Source: Lotus japonicus (Eukaryota > Streptophyta > Magnoliopsida > Fabales > Fabaceae). Taken from it: 64,000 bases of DNA. The position numbers and the translations under genes are program-made. The DNA is taken from NCBI RefSeq assembly GCF_012489685.1, contig NC_080044.1:16038369-16102368 (forward strand). Reading direction: 5' to 3'. The notes below the pieces were generated by a model, which was given only the letters and a program-made list of their open reading frames with translations, had not been told where the DNA came from and searched no databases. Below are positions 46,605 to 58,100 of this stretch, one piece after another; within the stretch, counting starts at the first letter, position 1; each line of letters starts with the position of its first letter.

Positions 46605-47274
46605 CGTATTGAGCCTTACGCTTTAGATACAATAACTTGTCATTGGGATCGTCACTGTCTTCCAGACACGCAAGAGTATGATCTAATTCTTCATAGTGAT
46701 GGATACATACCCTATTAGGGTTAAGAAAACTACCACATCCACAGCGACATCCGCAAATACTACATTTAGTACGTGCATAAGAATCATCATCATCATCATC
46801 ATCAACAAGTTTGTTTGGCTCTATCTCTGTGCTTTCTTCATCATCATCATCAGCAGCAAGTTTGTTTGGCTCTATCTCTGTGCTTTCTTCATCATCATCA
46901 TCAGCAGCAAGTTTGTTTGGCTCTATCTCTGTGCTTTCTTCATCATCATCATCATCAGAATCATCATCATCATCAGCAAGTTTGTTTGGCTCTATCTCTG
47001 TGCTTTCTTCTTCTCCTCCGGCTTTCTTCACTTGACTGTTGGTGGTCATCTTGGCCTTCACATTATCAATGGTGTCAATGGTGTCGTCAAGGTTGATGGT
47101 TCTCAGTGACAAGGTCTCCTTGGAGACGTCGTGGATGTCAAAGATAATCCTTTGCATATGAGCTGGGATGCCTTCCTTCTCTTCGATCTTAGCTTTGATG
47201 CTGTCAATGGAATCAGAACCCTTCACCTCGACAGGGATGTAGTCACCGGACAAGGTTCGTAGTAAGATTTGCAT
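46579..47274 (-). CDS. Ubiquitin-derived protein with acidic repeats and Cys-rich module
   Basis: A 231-residue ORF starting at the ATG at 47,274, chosen because a leader-intron acceptor sits directly before it, as in polyubiquitin genes. Residues 1-45 are a diverged ubiquitin N-terminal half ([29 protein letters not shown]): K27, K29, K33 and I44 are kept, K6 is Arg and K11 is Asp. Residues about 54-76 ([20 protein letters not shown]) look like the degenerate start of a second ubiquitin. Four tandem units of the type [17 protein letters not shown] follow (about 88-164). Residues 171-203 are Cys/His-rich: C171, C174, C176, C178, C180, C190, C203 with H192, H193 and H199, possibly metal-binding. 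The ORF ends at a TAA just before an out-of-frame ubiquitin C terminus. It may be an expressed novel protein or a decaying polyubiquitin copy; there is no diglycine end in frame. Confidence 0.65.
   Translation of the reverse strand: MQILLRTLSGDYIPVEVKGSDSIDSIKAKIEEKEGIPAHMQRIIFDIHDVSKETLSLRTINLDDTIDTIDNVKAKMTTNSQVKKAGGEEESTEIEPNKLADDDDDSDDDDDEESTEIEPNKLAADDDDEESTEIEPNKLAADDDDEESTEIEPNKLVDDDDDDDSYARTKCSICGCRCGCGSFLNPNRVCIHHYEELDHTLACLEDSDDPNDKLLYLKRKAQYDDSIFDLS
46785..47011 (-). repeat. Four ~51-bp coding tandem repeats (acidic)
   Basis: Each unit carries AAGTTTGTTTGGCTCTATCT on the plus strand, followed by CTGTGCTTTCTTC and a variable run of ATC triplets. The ATC runs encode Asp on the minus strand and differ in length among units, so triplet slippage and unit duplication both act while keeping the frame. 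Confidence 0.9.
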
Positions 47275-47644
47275 CTGTTGAAAACAATAGAGCAAAACAT
47301 TGGAAATAAAATCACAAACCCTAATAATATCAAACTAAAACATAACCCTAAATGACAAAATTTGGGAAAGAATCAAAATTAGTGAACGCGTTGAGCAGAA
47401 TAATTGAACCAGTAAAATTAACAACGAAAATCTAGACAGACAGGATAATGGAATTGTAAGAATGGAAAATTGGGAAAAGGATTGAATCTCAAAACCCTAA
47501 TATCCAACAGAAGCAATTGAAATTTTCGAAATTGATAGGGGAAAGAACTGAACGTATAATTGACTACGAAAACACAGACAATATAACAAACAAGATTAAA
47601 CCTAATCAGATTGTATGAAGGAGTGAGAGAAAATTGAGACAAAC
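47275..47644 (-). other. 5' leader intron of the ubiquitin-derived gene
   Basis: On the minus strand, TCTCTCAAG|GTTTGTC (donor at 47,644) and TTTTCAACAG (acceptor at 47,275) bracket 370 bp ending exactly before the ATG. A long leader intron abutting the ATG is a hallmark of plant polyubiquitin genes and often raises their expression. Confidence 0.7.
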
Positions 47645-47720
47645 CTTGAGAGAACGAACAAGAGGAACGGCGAGAATGAAATTAGGTTTGCGTGAATCTA
47701 TCTACAATCTACATCTACAA

Positions 47721-47730
47721 TATATAGAGT
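47721..47730 (-). promoter_or_regulatory. Putative TATA box of ubiquitin-derived gene
   Basis: CTCTATATA on the minus strand lies about 75 bases upstream of the leader-intron donor, leaving room for a short non-coding first exon. Confidence 0.5.
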
Positions 47731-48030
47731 AAAAGAAGGCCTTGAGAGTACACATGTCACACTTCTCTCTCTCCGTTTTAACTAACTAGAAATTTCAAAA
47801 TGTGTTTTCTGTAGCAAAAAAAATATACCATGTTTACTATTTTTATTCCGTAAATTATAGCTCAAGTCGTAGTGAGGATAAATGGGTTGAAGACGTGTGT
47901 CCAAGTATTTCCATGAAGATGATTCTAAATGCTTTTTTCAATGTACTCAAACAAAACATACCATAATTTGTAGCCTGTCCATCCTTTTAATCCTTCTAAA
48001 TTTTTGTTTGTATTGACCTTATATAGCCTG
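47731..48030. other. Upstream region, no gene
   Basis: AT-rich sequence between the ubiquitin-derived gene's putative promoter and the hAT derivative. No feature recognised. Confidence 0.5.
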
Positions 48031-48038
48031 GTGTCTTC

Positions 48039-48625
48039 CAGTGTTGTTAATGGCGGATAGCGTCGGGTAGCGGCGAGCCCAAAATCCGCAATAGCGCTAT
48101 AGCGTGTAGCGCTATGGCCGCTACGCTGAAGGAGGAGGAGGAAGAAGGCAGCAATAGATCTATGTTTTCATCGTGAAAAACAGAGGGAGAACGCAGAAGC
48201 AAGGTTGAAGAAGAGTAAAACGCAGCGTTCCATTTAAAGAAACTATGAAAGCCCCAAAATGCCCTTAAAAAGTTTAAAATTATGTTTAAATCTGAGGGCA
48301 TTTTGGGGTTTTCCCTCCGAACAGTAGGGTTTTTATTCTCACTTGAAACACTGCGTTTCACTAAAGAAATGAAAACCTCAAATTACCCTTAAAAAGTTTA
48401 ACCTAATGTTTAAATATGGGTAACTTGGGGTTTTCGTCCTGAAAATTAGGGTTTTTCCTCCTTCTTTCTTCCTTGCGCCGCAATGGCGCCGCTCCAGACG
48501 CGATTGCGGCCGCTACCGCCGCGACGCGATTTCCGCACCGCAACGACCTCCAGCGTAGCGGTCAACCACCGCTCTGCCACGCAGCGCCGCTATTGTGCCG
48601 TAATCGCGCGCTATTGACAACACTG
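48039..48625. mobile_element. Non-autonomous hAT element, 587 bp
   Basis: Ends CAGTGTTGTTAATGGCGG and, reverse-complemented, CAGTGTTGTCAATAGCGC, with an exact 8-bp duplication GTGTCTTC (48,031-48,038 and 48,626-48,633). Subterminal regions are rich in GCGCTATAGCG/CCGCGACGCG motifs like those of the large hAT element at 59,211-62,971, indicating the same family. The interior has two related segments around 48,240 and 48,370 (CCCTTAAAAAGTTTAA). No transposase. Confidence 0.9.
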
Positions 48626-48686
48626 GTGTCTTCAAGTTGAGTAATCTGCATATGGAGATGATCACATGAATTCAATGCTTTAAATA

Positions 48687-48835
48687 GGCTTAATTAAGCT
48701 TTTGGTCCCTGAAATATACCCCTTCGTCGTTTTTAGTCCTTGAGAAATTTTTTCGACGTTTTAAATCCTTAACATATCTAATATTTTGTTTTTCATCCCT
48801 GCCGTTAAGTTATCCGTCCATTCCGTTAAAAAAAA
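48687..48835. mobile_element. Single MULE-like terminus
   Basis: GGCTTAATTAAGCTTTTGGT and following GTCC/CCGTTA-rich text closely parallel the terminal repeat of the Mutator-like element at 16,819. The matching right terminus was not found, so this is a one-ended relic or its end lies in rearranged DNA. Confidence 0.45.
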
Positions 48836-49444
48836 AAAAAAAAAACAGAAATCCAGATATTATATGATTATTCATCTTCTTCATTCATCCTTTGATTTTC
48901 TGAAAAGACCTAAAAACAAAATCAATTTTTTTTCCCATAACTCATCCTAGATCTGAAAGTGGAAGTACTCCCTCACCACTTCCTTGTCATTTCCGCCGAA
49001 TCCCCCGCTGACCACCGCGATATGGTGGTCCAGTCGATTGAATCCGAGAACGCCATTTTGATCATGCCTAGGATGTAACACTGGGGGTTTCTGTTATGTT
49101 TTATTCTCATTAGAGAACTATATATTTTCTCTAAATGTTTTGGATTTATGTGGTTGGCCTTTGTGCCTAATTCGGTAGATTGTTGTCCGCTGCGTTATAT
49201 GCATGAATCATTATTTATGATTATTATTTTGGTGATTTGAATAATGTATATCCTCTAATGCATGTTTTACTCTGATTAATTATTATTATATATATATATT
49301 TGGGGTTAGAGGGTGTTACGTTATGCACTTAAATAATATAATTATATGAAATTTTTTTCAATAATAATGACTAAACACATTTTGAAATTTCTAGTTTTTG
49401 ACATATTGGTGATCTTTTGCAGCCTGTGCATCTCAACCACTTCT

Positions 49445-50260
49445 CACTACTAAAAAAACACGATTGGAAATGAGCGACGGAATCAGCGACGGATCGACGT
49501 TTTGGAAATGAACATTCAGTTTTAGAATTTAGCGACGGATTTTACCCCTCGCTGTTGTTTCGTCGCTAATTCCCTCGCTAATTCCATTTTATTATTTTAT
49601 AGGCTAAAATGCATTTTTGGCCCCTAATGTTTCAAGTTTGTGCAAATTCTGCCCCTACTCTATTTTTGTTGACATTTATACCCCTCATGTTTTCAAACAG
49701 TGCACCCTCTACCCCTCCGCCAGTCAGGCTTTCTCAGGAGAGGTTCCTGAGTGGATTGGAGAGATGAAGAGGAGTATATGAAGTTGATGATGATCAAGGA
49801 AATGATATAAATTAAATTTGCTTGATGTATATATCAATTATGTATGTAACTGAACTGGTTAAATGCATGTTTTGCTACTTACAGGTCTTGAGTTTGAATC
49901 TCCCATGCCCCTTTTTCCAATTTCACTTGTAATTTCCACGTGGCAGGTCAAAAAATTATTAAAAAAAAAGTCAAATCAGCTCATACCGTTAGTTTGTTAA
50001 CGTCTGACTGACGGAGGGGTAGACGGTGCACTGTTTGAAAACATGAGGGGTAGAAACATCGACATCGACAAAAATAGAGTAGGGGCAGAATTTGCACAAA
50101 CTTAAAACATCAGGTGCCAAAAGTGCTTTTTAACCTATTTTATATTGCAAATTAGCGACGGATTTACGCCGTCGCTGATGACCTCCCGTCGCTAATTCCC
50201 TCGGTAAATTTTGTAAGAAGTTAGCGACGGAAAGCTAACAGAAATTCCGTCGCTAAATAT
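49445..50260 (+). mobile_element. CACTA-type transposon end, split by a MULE
   Basis: Starts CACTACTAAAAAAACACG, the typical CACTA terminus, followed by repeated subterminal AGCGACGGA/TCCGTCGCT motifs on both sides of the nested insertion (49,470-49,580 and 50,153-50,257). The opposite TAGTAGTG end is not visible, so the element is truncated or its end lies in the rearranged stretch before 51,186. No transposase seen. Confidence 0.7.
49602..50135. mobile_element. Mutator-like element, 534 bp, inside the CACTA element
   Basis: Inverted ends GGCTAAAATGCATTTTTGGC and GGTTAAAAAGCACTTTTGGC (reverse complement of the right end), extending inward through CAAACAGTGCACC and its reverse complement. 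An exact 9-bp duplication TATTTTATA flanks it (49,593-49,601 and 50,136-50,144). Non-coding. Confidence 0.9.
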
Positions 50261-50279
50261 ATTATTTTTAAAAATGAAT

Positions 50280-50345
50280 AATTTTCCTCCAGATTCGAAC
50301 CTGGGACTTGTCTCCAAAAGGGAAGGCCTTAGCCATTTGAACTAG
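50280..50345 (-). other. tRNA-like segment (SINE head or transposon motif)
   Basis: On the minus strand CAGGTTCGAATCTGG matches a tRNA B box and TTCAAATGGCTAAGG resembles an A box about 35 bases upstream. It does not fold into a complete cloverleaf by eye, so it is not called a tRNA gene. Confidence 0.35.
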
Positions 50346-51185
50346 ATGATATATTTTGTAATATGTAATGAAATAAGTATATTTAACTTTAGAAACACTC
50401 CGAGGTTAAAATATTTCCAAACACTCATGCTCACTAACACACTCAGATCGAAACCTCTCCTCTCACATGGCCGCCGCCCTCTCATCTCACCGACCGTGCA
50501 CCGCCACCGCTCCCTTCCACGCCCAGCCGCCGCCGGCTGTAGGTCCCCTCTCCCTCTCTCACTCCCAGCCGCTCTCTTGCTCTCTCTCTCCCTCTGCAGA
50601 TCTTCAACCGCGCCCAAATCTCCAGATCTCGCGCGTCCTCTCCCTCTGCCACTGTTCCTTCGTTGCACCGCCGCTCAGCCAACGCCTCCTTCATCTTGTG
50701 TGTCGAAGCCACACACAGCAACTTTCAAACCCCTTCGCGTGTCTGACTCTCACATGGCCGCCGCCTTCTCCTTCTCCACCGCTCGTCGCTCGCAAACCAC
50801 CACAAGCTTAAGGGAAAACTCGTGAACCCTCATCCTCCATCGCCGGTTAACGAAAACGAAAATTTCTCAGGTAATTGAAATTCTTCTTCTTCCGTTCACC
50901 ATTTCAAATGCAAATAATTTATAAAAAAAGCATACTTTAGGAGGAAGTTGATACAATCATTAGAGTTAGTAAAATGAAAATATAGACCAAGTTGTTTAGT
51001 TAAAAAGTATATGATTGCAGAAGGAGAAGTTATTGAAAGTGATACCTTGTCTCTTACAGAGGATCGGAACTAGAGGAAAAAGTTGGCTAATCAAGTTGCA
51101 TTTGACTACTTTTTATTCATATATTTACTGGTTTTGAAACTTATTGACTGCTTTCTTTTGTCATTCTAAATTGCAAGTTATTGGC
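50346..51185. other. CT/GC-rich stretch at a rearrangement edge
   Basis: About 50,460-50,860 is CT- and GC-rich and open in several frames, as plant leaders and transposon leaders often are, with a possible donor CTCAG|GTAATTG at 50,871. No protein motif was recognised. At 51,186 it joins MOT1 sequence in mid-exon. Confidence 0.45.
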
Positions 51186-54095
51186 TCATGGAATTTTATG
51201 TGATGATATGGGGCTTGGTAAGACACTTCAAGCATCAGCCATTGTAGCCTCTGATATAGCAGAACATCAAGGGAATGGTGATCTTCTGCCATCTTTAATA
51301 ATTTGCCCATCAACACTAGTTGGGCACTGGGCCTTTGAGATAGAGAAGTATATTGAGGATCCAGTGATATCTAGTCTTCAGTATGTTGGCTCGGCACGGA
51401 TGCTTCTTCGAGCTAATTTGTGCGAATATAATGTCATTATAACATCATATGATGTTGTCCGTCAAGATATTCAATATTTGGGGAAGCTGTTATGGAATTA
51501 CTGTATTTTAGATGAAGGGCATATAATCCAAAATGCTAAGTCTAAGGTTACACTTGCTGTAAAGCAGTTGAAAGCCCAACACCGCTTAATATTGAGTGGG
51601 ACACCAATACAGGTTGGTAACGAGTTTATTTTCTCGTTAAAGGTAAAACCTATGCCACTAATCTGATAAGCACTAATCTGATAAACGTGTTACCTTTTCC
51701 TGCAGAATAACATAATGGATTTGTGGTCTCTTTTTGATTTTCTGATGCCTGGTTTCCTTGGAGCAGAAAGACAGGTACGTTTTTGCGCTCATCATTTTAA
51801 TGGACGATGTTGCAAAAATTGTTGGTTTTCATTTTATCATCCATTTTTATTGTTGTCTCACCTGGCATTCATTTAATTTGGATTTAACAGTTCCAAGGTA
51901 CATATGGAAAACCACTTTTAGCTGCTAGAGATCCAAAGCGCTCTGCTAAGGATGCTGAAGCAGGAGCACTTGCTATGAAGGCATTGCATAAGCAGGCGAT
52001 CTTCTCTTGTTATTTGTAAAAACCTGCTTTTCTCTTCAGATAAGTTCACATACTGCTTGTGTCATAATAGTCTGTTGTATTAGGCTATGAGCTATTTTGT
52101 TGGCTTAGTTGTTGTTGCTTCTGTGACTGTAGATTCTGTTAGTTAGCTTTACATTCAGTTATGATATAGCTCTGTCTAGATATGGGTATTGGAAATGGAG
52201 AAGTAGAAGAGAATTGAGAAATGCAAAAACTTCTTATTACTCCGACTTTGGTGAATGTGCAAATTCATAGTTTATATCACTCAGTAGAAACTTATCCTCT
52301 AAGCTAACTAATCTATCTAACATGACAGCTATTACTAATTCTGTTAGAGACTTTTAACAGATTACACAGTAACTAACTATTGATTAATTGAATAAACAGC
52401 TCAGCTGTATACTCGAGCAATGTGCATCCTGTAATCACTGTGTCAGAATGAATGATATTTAAATTTCATTTTTGTTCATAATATATTCAGTTCTTTAGAA
52501 TTCTATCATTATTGCACATTTGCACTGCAAAATTGTGTTTTGTCTTCTAACTAGATGCCTCTATCCTCTAGGTTGTGCCTTTCCTCCTTCGAAGGACAAA
52601 GGATGAAGTCTTGTCTGATTTGCCGGACAGAATAATTCATTACATATACTGTAATTTGGGCGATGTACAACGTAAACTTTATGAACAGTTTTCTGATTCT
52701 CCTGCAAAGCAAGAAATGTCGTCTGTTGTAACGACAAACGAACCTGCTGCAGCAGAAGGAAGTAGCCATACTACTAAAGCGGCTTCACATGTTTTCCAGG
52801 CAATATGATTTTTTTTAATAATCAGCTAGTTATTGTTTCATCAGTTTGTTTTTTGACGTCCAATCCATTCCATGCATCAGGCATTCCAATACTTGCTAAA
52901 ACTCTGCAGTCATCCGTTGCTTGTTGTTGATAGGAAGATTCTAGATTCAATTCCTGGCTTATTCCCAGAACTGTTTCCTGCTGGCTCTGATGCCAATTTA
53001 GAACTTGGGAATCTCCGTCACTCTCCAAAATTAGATGCTCTTTTTGAAATTCTTAAAAAGTCTGGAATTGGAGTTGATGCTTCAGGTTCTGAGGCTGCTG
53101 TTAGCGTTGGGCAGCATAAGGTCTTGATATTTGCTCAACACAAGGTAAATATTACCCTTTTCTTTAGGGCTAATTTATTTCTGTAGATTAATAAATGGTT
53201 TACTGAATTTGTCATTTAACAATAGCTTGTTTTGCAGGCTTTTCTAGATATAATTGAAAAATGTTTGTTTCAGACGCACATGAAGAAGTAAGTTCCTGGA
53301 ACTATCATCCAGATAATCATACTAGATTGGTTGTTTAGTTCACATGCTTGCGTTTAAAGCTTTTAGATAAATTATAAAACCTTTGTTAATGAACAGATGT
53401 TGCATGCTTTTTCATGGAATTATGCTGCTCTAAATCAATTGATTTTGATTCCAATTGATAATGACAATTCTCATTTTTGTTATTTCATTAGTGTCAAATA
53501 TTTGAGGCTGGATGGATCAAATGAGCCAGAAACGCATTTTAAAATCGTCCAAGATTTCAATTCAGACCCTAACATTAATGTCTTGCTGCTTACAACACAT
53601 GGTAACAACTTTTTTACCTTGTGCCAATGTATTTTTCTAGTAATTGTAGCTTAAGTTTTTTAAATTATATAAAATTCTTTATTTGCAGTCGGGGGATTTG
53701 GTCTGAACCTGACATCTGCAGACACCCTTGTTTTTGTGGAGCATGACCGGAATCCTATGCGTGATCATCAGGTGATTATGGTCCATTAATTGCTTTCTCT
53801 AGATTCTATTTCAGTTCTAACCGCTATGATTTTGGGATCTGGGATACAAAATTAATTGCTGTATTTGGTTTTTTTCAACAAGCGTCTAATCAGGGTTGTT
53901 TCCAGCCTTGTTTCAGCGTTGAGCGTATATGGTGCCTTCTTGGACTATTGCCATCTCAAATGCTTAAAACATGGAGATTTCTCCTCTTGCATTCAAGGGG
54001 AAGGAATGTTCAATATTTGTTTTTGTAATTGACAGTTTCTTATATCAATAATAACCTGCAGGCTATGGATAAAGCACACAGGCTTGGTCAGGAGC
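51186..54095 (+). pseudogene. BTAF1: MOT1/BTAF1 ATPase fragment, copy 3
   Basis: Collinear with 38,470-41,380 of copy 1 and nearly identical, introns included. It starts in mid-exon at [13 protein letters not shown] and ends in motif VI at AHRLGQE, where it joins the inverted TOP2 leader. At 51,295-51,297 it has TTA (Leu) where copies 1 and 2 have the stop TAA, so this block is the least damaged: no internal stop was seen in the ATPase exons. It also keeps GGFGLNLTSAD in motif V where copy 1 has GEF. Without promoter, start or C terminus it remains a fragment. Confidence 0.88.
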
Positions 54096-54097
54096 GA

Positions 54098-55132
54098 GTA
54101 AATTGAAGAAGTTTATTGTAAATTGAAGTTTATATGAAAAATAAAGGGGAATTGTAAATTGAAACTGAAGACTTACAACAAGGCTCATCGCAGAAATCCC
54201 CTCTGTCAATATTAGGGTACACTGTTTACGGTTCGGTCCACCAGCTTCATTGGCGTCTTCAAGGTTTGGAATGTCACAGAGTTTCATGGTGGTGGGAGAG
54301 GAGATTGGCGTCTGATTCGAAGGAGGGGGTTTGAGAGGGTGAGATTAGCAGTGGCGGTCGAAGGAGGGAGGCCGAAGGAGCGAGTCGTACGGCGGCGACG
54401 GTGGCCCTGGGCGCGCTGGAGGTTGCTGGACGCTTGGTGTTGCCGTGCGTGAAACGTGTTGGTGAGATCGAGAGTGAGTTCGAACGCGTTTATTGCCCCG
54501 GCCTGCTAGGGCAGGTGCCCAGGCTCCCCCAAAAAAATTCTCAAAGAAAAAAAAAAATTGGTTGTAAAAAAGAAGGAATGGGCCAAACATTTGTTGGCTG
54601 GCCCAGGCTCATGAGTGTTGGCTGGCCATGTTACACGAAAAAGATGAATAAATGGGCAAAAGATGAAAACAAATAAACTTAAGGGACTAAAATAATAAAA
54701 TCACCAAAGAACCAGAACCTTCTAGATTGAATCTCTATTCACGCGTTCGAACTCACTCTCGATCTCACCAACACGTTTCACGCACGACAACACCAAGCGT
54801 CCAGCAACCTCCAGCGCGCCCAGGGCCACCGTCGCCGCCGTACGACTCGCTCCTTCGGCCTCCCTCCTTCGACCGCCACTGCTAATCTCACCCTCTCAAA
54901 CCCCCTCCTCCGAATCAGACGCCAATCTCCTCTCCCACCGCCATGAAACTCTGTGACATTCCAAACCTCGAAGACGCCAATGAAGCTGGTGGACCGAACC
55001 GTAAACAGTGTACCCTGATATTGACAGAGGGGATTTCTGCGATGAGCCTTGTTGTAAGTCTTCAGTTTCAATTTACAATTCCCCTTTATTTTTCATATAA
55101 ACTTCAATTTACAATAAACTTCTTCAATTTAC
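54098..55132. repeat. Inverted repeat of the TOP2 leader and first exon (two ~390-bp arms)
   Basis: The left arm (54,098-54,492, inverted) is the reverse complement of the right arm (54,742-55,132), nearly exact by eye; the two share ACGCGTTCGAACTC at the inner end and AAACTTCTTCAATTTAC at the outer end. The 250-bp spacer (54,493-54,741) is a direct copy of 33,500-33,745. A transcript across it would form a long hairpin. Confidence 0.9.
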
Positions 55133-58100
55133 GATAGATGGCTGCGCTCTCTGACGCGCAACGGGACTATTTTGGTGTTTTTGCATTGAATGGCAAACTT
55201 CTAAATGCGATGAAGACAAACCCTAAGGAGTTTATAAAAAAGGCTAAAACTCGAGGTATATTGAAAATTCTCGGATTTAAACCAAGGAAAGAATTGACCA
55301 AAAAAAAACATGGAAAGAATTGACCAAAAAAAAAAAACCAAGGAAAGAGAGTATAGACGAGTCCATGGAGTCTTTTAGATATGGTCGGGTGATGTATATG
55401 GCTGATCAGGTAAGTTGCCTAAAGATTGTATAGTTTTTAATCATGTTTTGATTTTGTTTTGTCTTAACGTACTGGTTACTACCTTGTTTTTTGTTCAGGA
55501 CTATGATGGATCTCACATCAAGGGGTTATTGATAAACTTCTTTTATATGCTCAGCCCATCACTGCTTAGAATTCCATATTTTTTGTCTGAATTGATCACT
55601 CCCATAATAAGGGTAAGTTGTTAGAACCGGTACCAGATTACACCTAATCACACACACACAATCAAGAAGAAAGCTCACTCCAGAATTCACACTGAATTCT
55701 GGAAGTTGAGAAGCATCGTTTATTGATAATTTTGGGAAAAAGGGGAAATACAATTCTCTTGGAGAAGAAGAACACTGAATCCCACGATTCAGTTCCAACA
55801 ACCTTCAACTTCCCAAAAGATGCTATTCCTAACTAACTTCCTTCTATTTATAGAAGTACTAACAGAATAGCTATTATTTACAGAATAGTCCCTAAGAACT
55901 ACTTATTACTGTTTAACCTCCTAGCCATTATAATTCTGGCTAATTACATATTAAACCCCAAAAGCTACTAACAGACCTACTCTTTCTGTCTTCTGACATA
56001 AACAGAAGTAATAGGTTTCCCCTTGATTCTATCATAAGTAAGTATGAGAAATTATCTTTTGTTGATAATGATACTTATCATTTATTATACTTATCATTTT
56101 TACGCTTTGGAAATCACACAGGCTTTTCATTGCAATGGGATTCAAAAATTATCATTTTATTCATATCCCGAATATGAAAAATGGTGGAAGAACTGGGGGA
56201 ATTCTGATTGGAGAATCAAGTACTATAAGGTGGTGTTTTTAACTTGTAGAACCACATGTTTTTTTTTCTTCTTCTAGTTTTTCCTTATTTGGCTTCTGGT
56301 GTTTTTCTATAGGGGCTGGGTAGCTTTACTCCTGAGGAAGGGAAAGAATTCTTTCAAAATGTTGAAATTCAGAGAAAATACTTTGTTTGGCGCAACGATG
56401 AGGATCTAGATGCCATTAATATTGCATTCTCGAAGTCAAAGACTAGAGAAAGGAGGGGATTGAGGCTTAAATTTAAGGTGGTAGACACATTTTTATTTAT
56501 ACACATGTTAGTTGTAGAGAAGCTAATAAAAAGTCGTTTCTCTTTTCTTGCAGTCTAGCGATTATCGCGATTATACAGATCTTAGTATCTGCTACAAGGA
56601 TTTTCTACAGAAAGAATTTATATTGTACTCGATGGCGAGTGTACGGAGGTGCATTCCTTCGTTGATAGATGGTCAGAAGCCCTCCCAAAGGAAGATCCTT
56701 TACGGTGCATTCAAGAGAGAGTTGTTCACTGAAATAAGAGTGGACAAACTTATTGGTTATGTAGCTGAGCATTCTGCTTACCATCATGATGAATCCAGTT
56801 TGGCTACCACCCTTATGAGAATGGCTCGAGATTATGTTGGTAGCATGAATATAAATCTCCTGATGGCAAACGGTCAATTTGGTACTCGTAACCAGGTGAG
56901 ATGAAACTGCTTATGAACTTTGTTTCAATTTTCTCCATGCTTTTGTAGTACTTACTCAATAACTTGCTCTTCCAGGGTGGCAAAGACCATGCATCTCCAA
57001 GATACATATACACTGAGCTTAACCCTATTTCTCGTTTCCTCTTCCCCGAGATTGACATTAAACTTCTCAAATACTTGAATGAGGATGGAATCTCAGTTGA
57101 ACCTGAGTGGTATTTTCTTTTTGCTCTTTTGTTTTCAAAGGCTGTTTGTTCTTAGTATCTACTAAGAAACACAATATACTAATACAAATTCCATTTGGCA
57201 CATAGGTACCTTCCTATCATACCTTTAGTGCTTGTCAATGGTGTTAGCGGAATTGCGACAGGCTGGAATTGTTCCATCCCCTGCTACAACCCCAAGGATA
57301 TCATTGCAAACATTAAGTGTTTCTTAAATGATGACAAGTTGCAACCAATGGTTCCCTGGTACAAAGGATTTAAGGGAACCATTGATAAAAGTATAGAGGA
57401 GGGGTATGTAGTGAGTGGTAAAGTTGAAGTAATTGATGATCAAAGTTTTAGAATAACAGAGCTGCCCGTCAGCACCTGGACTAAAAAATATGAGAAGTTC
57501 CTTAAGGATCATCCTCTCATTGAGGTAACTGACCTAAACATTTCTTTACCATATATATGTATATATATATATACAAATTTACTTGGTTTATGTTAAGTTG
57601 GGTAATTTTTCATTCCAATAATTTTCTTCATGCAGGCTTTCTGGCAGAATGGAGATAATAGCATGGTTGATATAAAAGTCAAACTGAAGCTGGAAACAAA
57701 GATGACGGAAAAGGAGCTTCTCGTTGAGTTCAAGTTGATTTCCAAAATCCCCAGAAGCAGAATGTATCTTTTTAATAGGAATGCAAGAATTCAGAAATAC
57801 GATAGTCCTGAGCAAAGTATAACCTTTGTATGCTGAGTTGTTTGAATAGTAATAGTAACATATCAATGTTTTTAATTAATATTCAATGTTTTCTTTCTTA
57901 TGCAGTTCTTCAAGAATTCTGTAAATATAGGCTTGAGTGCTATGATATGAGAACAGTGAGTTATTCAATGAGAATATGATGTCTTTATCTTCTCTTTTTA
58001 TATTGGCAATGGGGAATATACTTAATCTTCTCTGAACCTATTAGTAAGAACTGAAATGCAATTTGGTTATGCTTTTGCAGGCGCCTAGTGTTCGACAACT

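Noticed and set aside
46740..46765. ARTK tetrapeptide in the ubiquitin-derived protein resembling the histone H3 tail
   Set aside because: It is internal and four residues long, easily chance; no other H3 similarity.
46696..47109. Plus-strand frames rich in Ile, His or Ser over the ubiquitin-derived gene
   Set aside because: They are shadows of the ATC triplet runs that encode Asp on the minus strand; the minus frame has the ubiquitin motifs.
50280..50345. Possible tRNA gene on the minus strand
   Set aside because: B box fits, but no complete acceptor stem or cloverleaf could be folded by eye.
50467..50825. Pro/Ser-rich open frames starting MAAALSSHRP
   Set aside because: CT-rich DNA is open in several frames on both strands; no known domain and adjacent to a rearrangement edge.
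54345..54590. Minus-strand frames in the inverted TOP2 leader
   Set aside because: They arise because the leader is copied in inverted orientation; the coding sense is in the right arm and only as a pseudogene.
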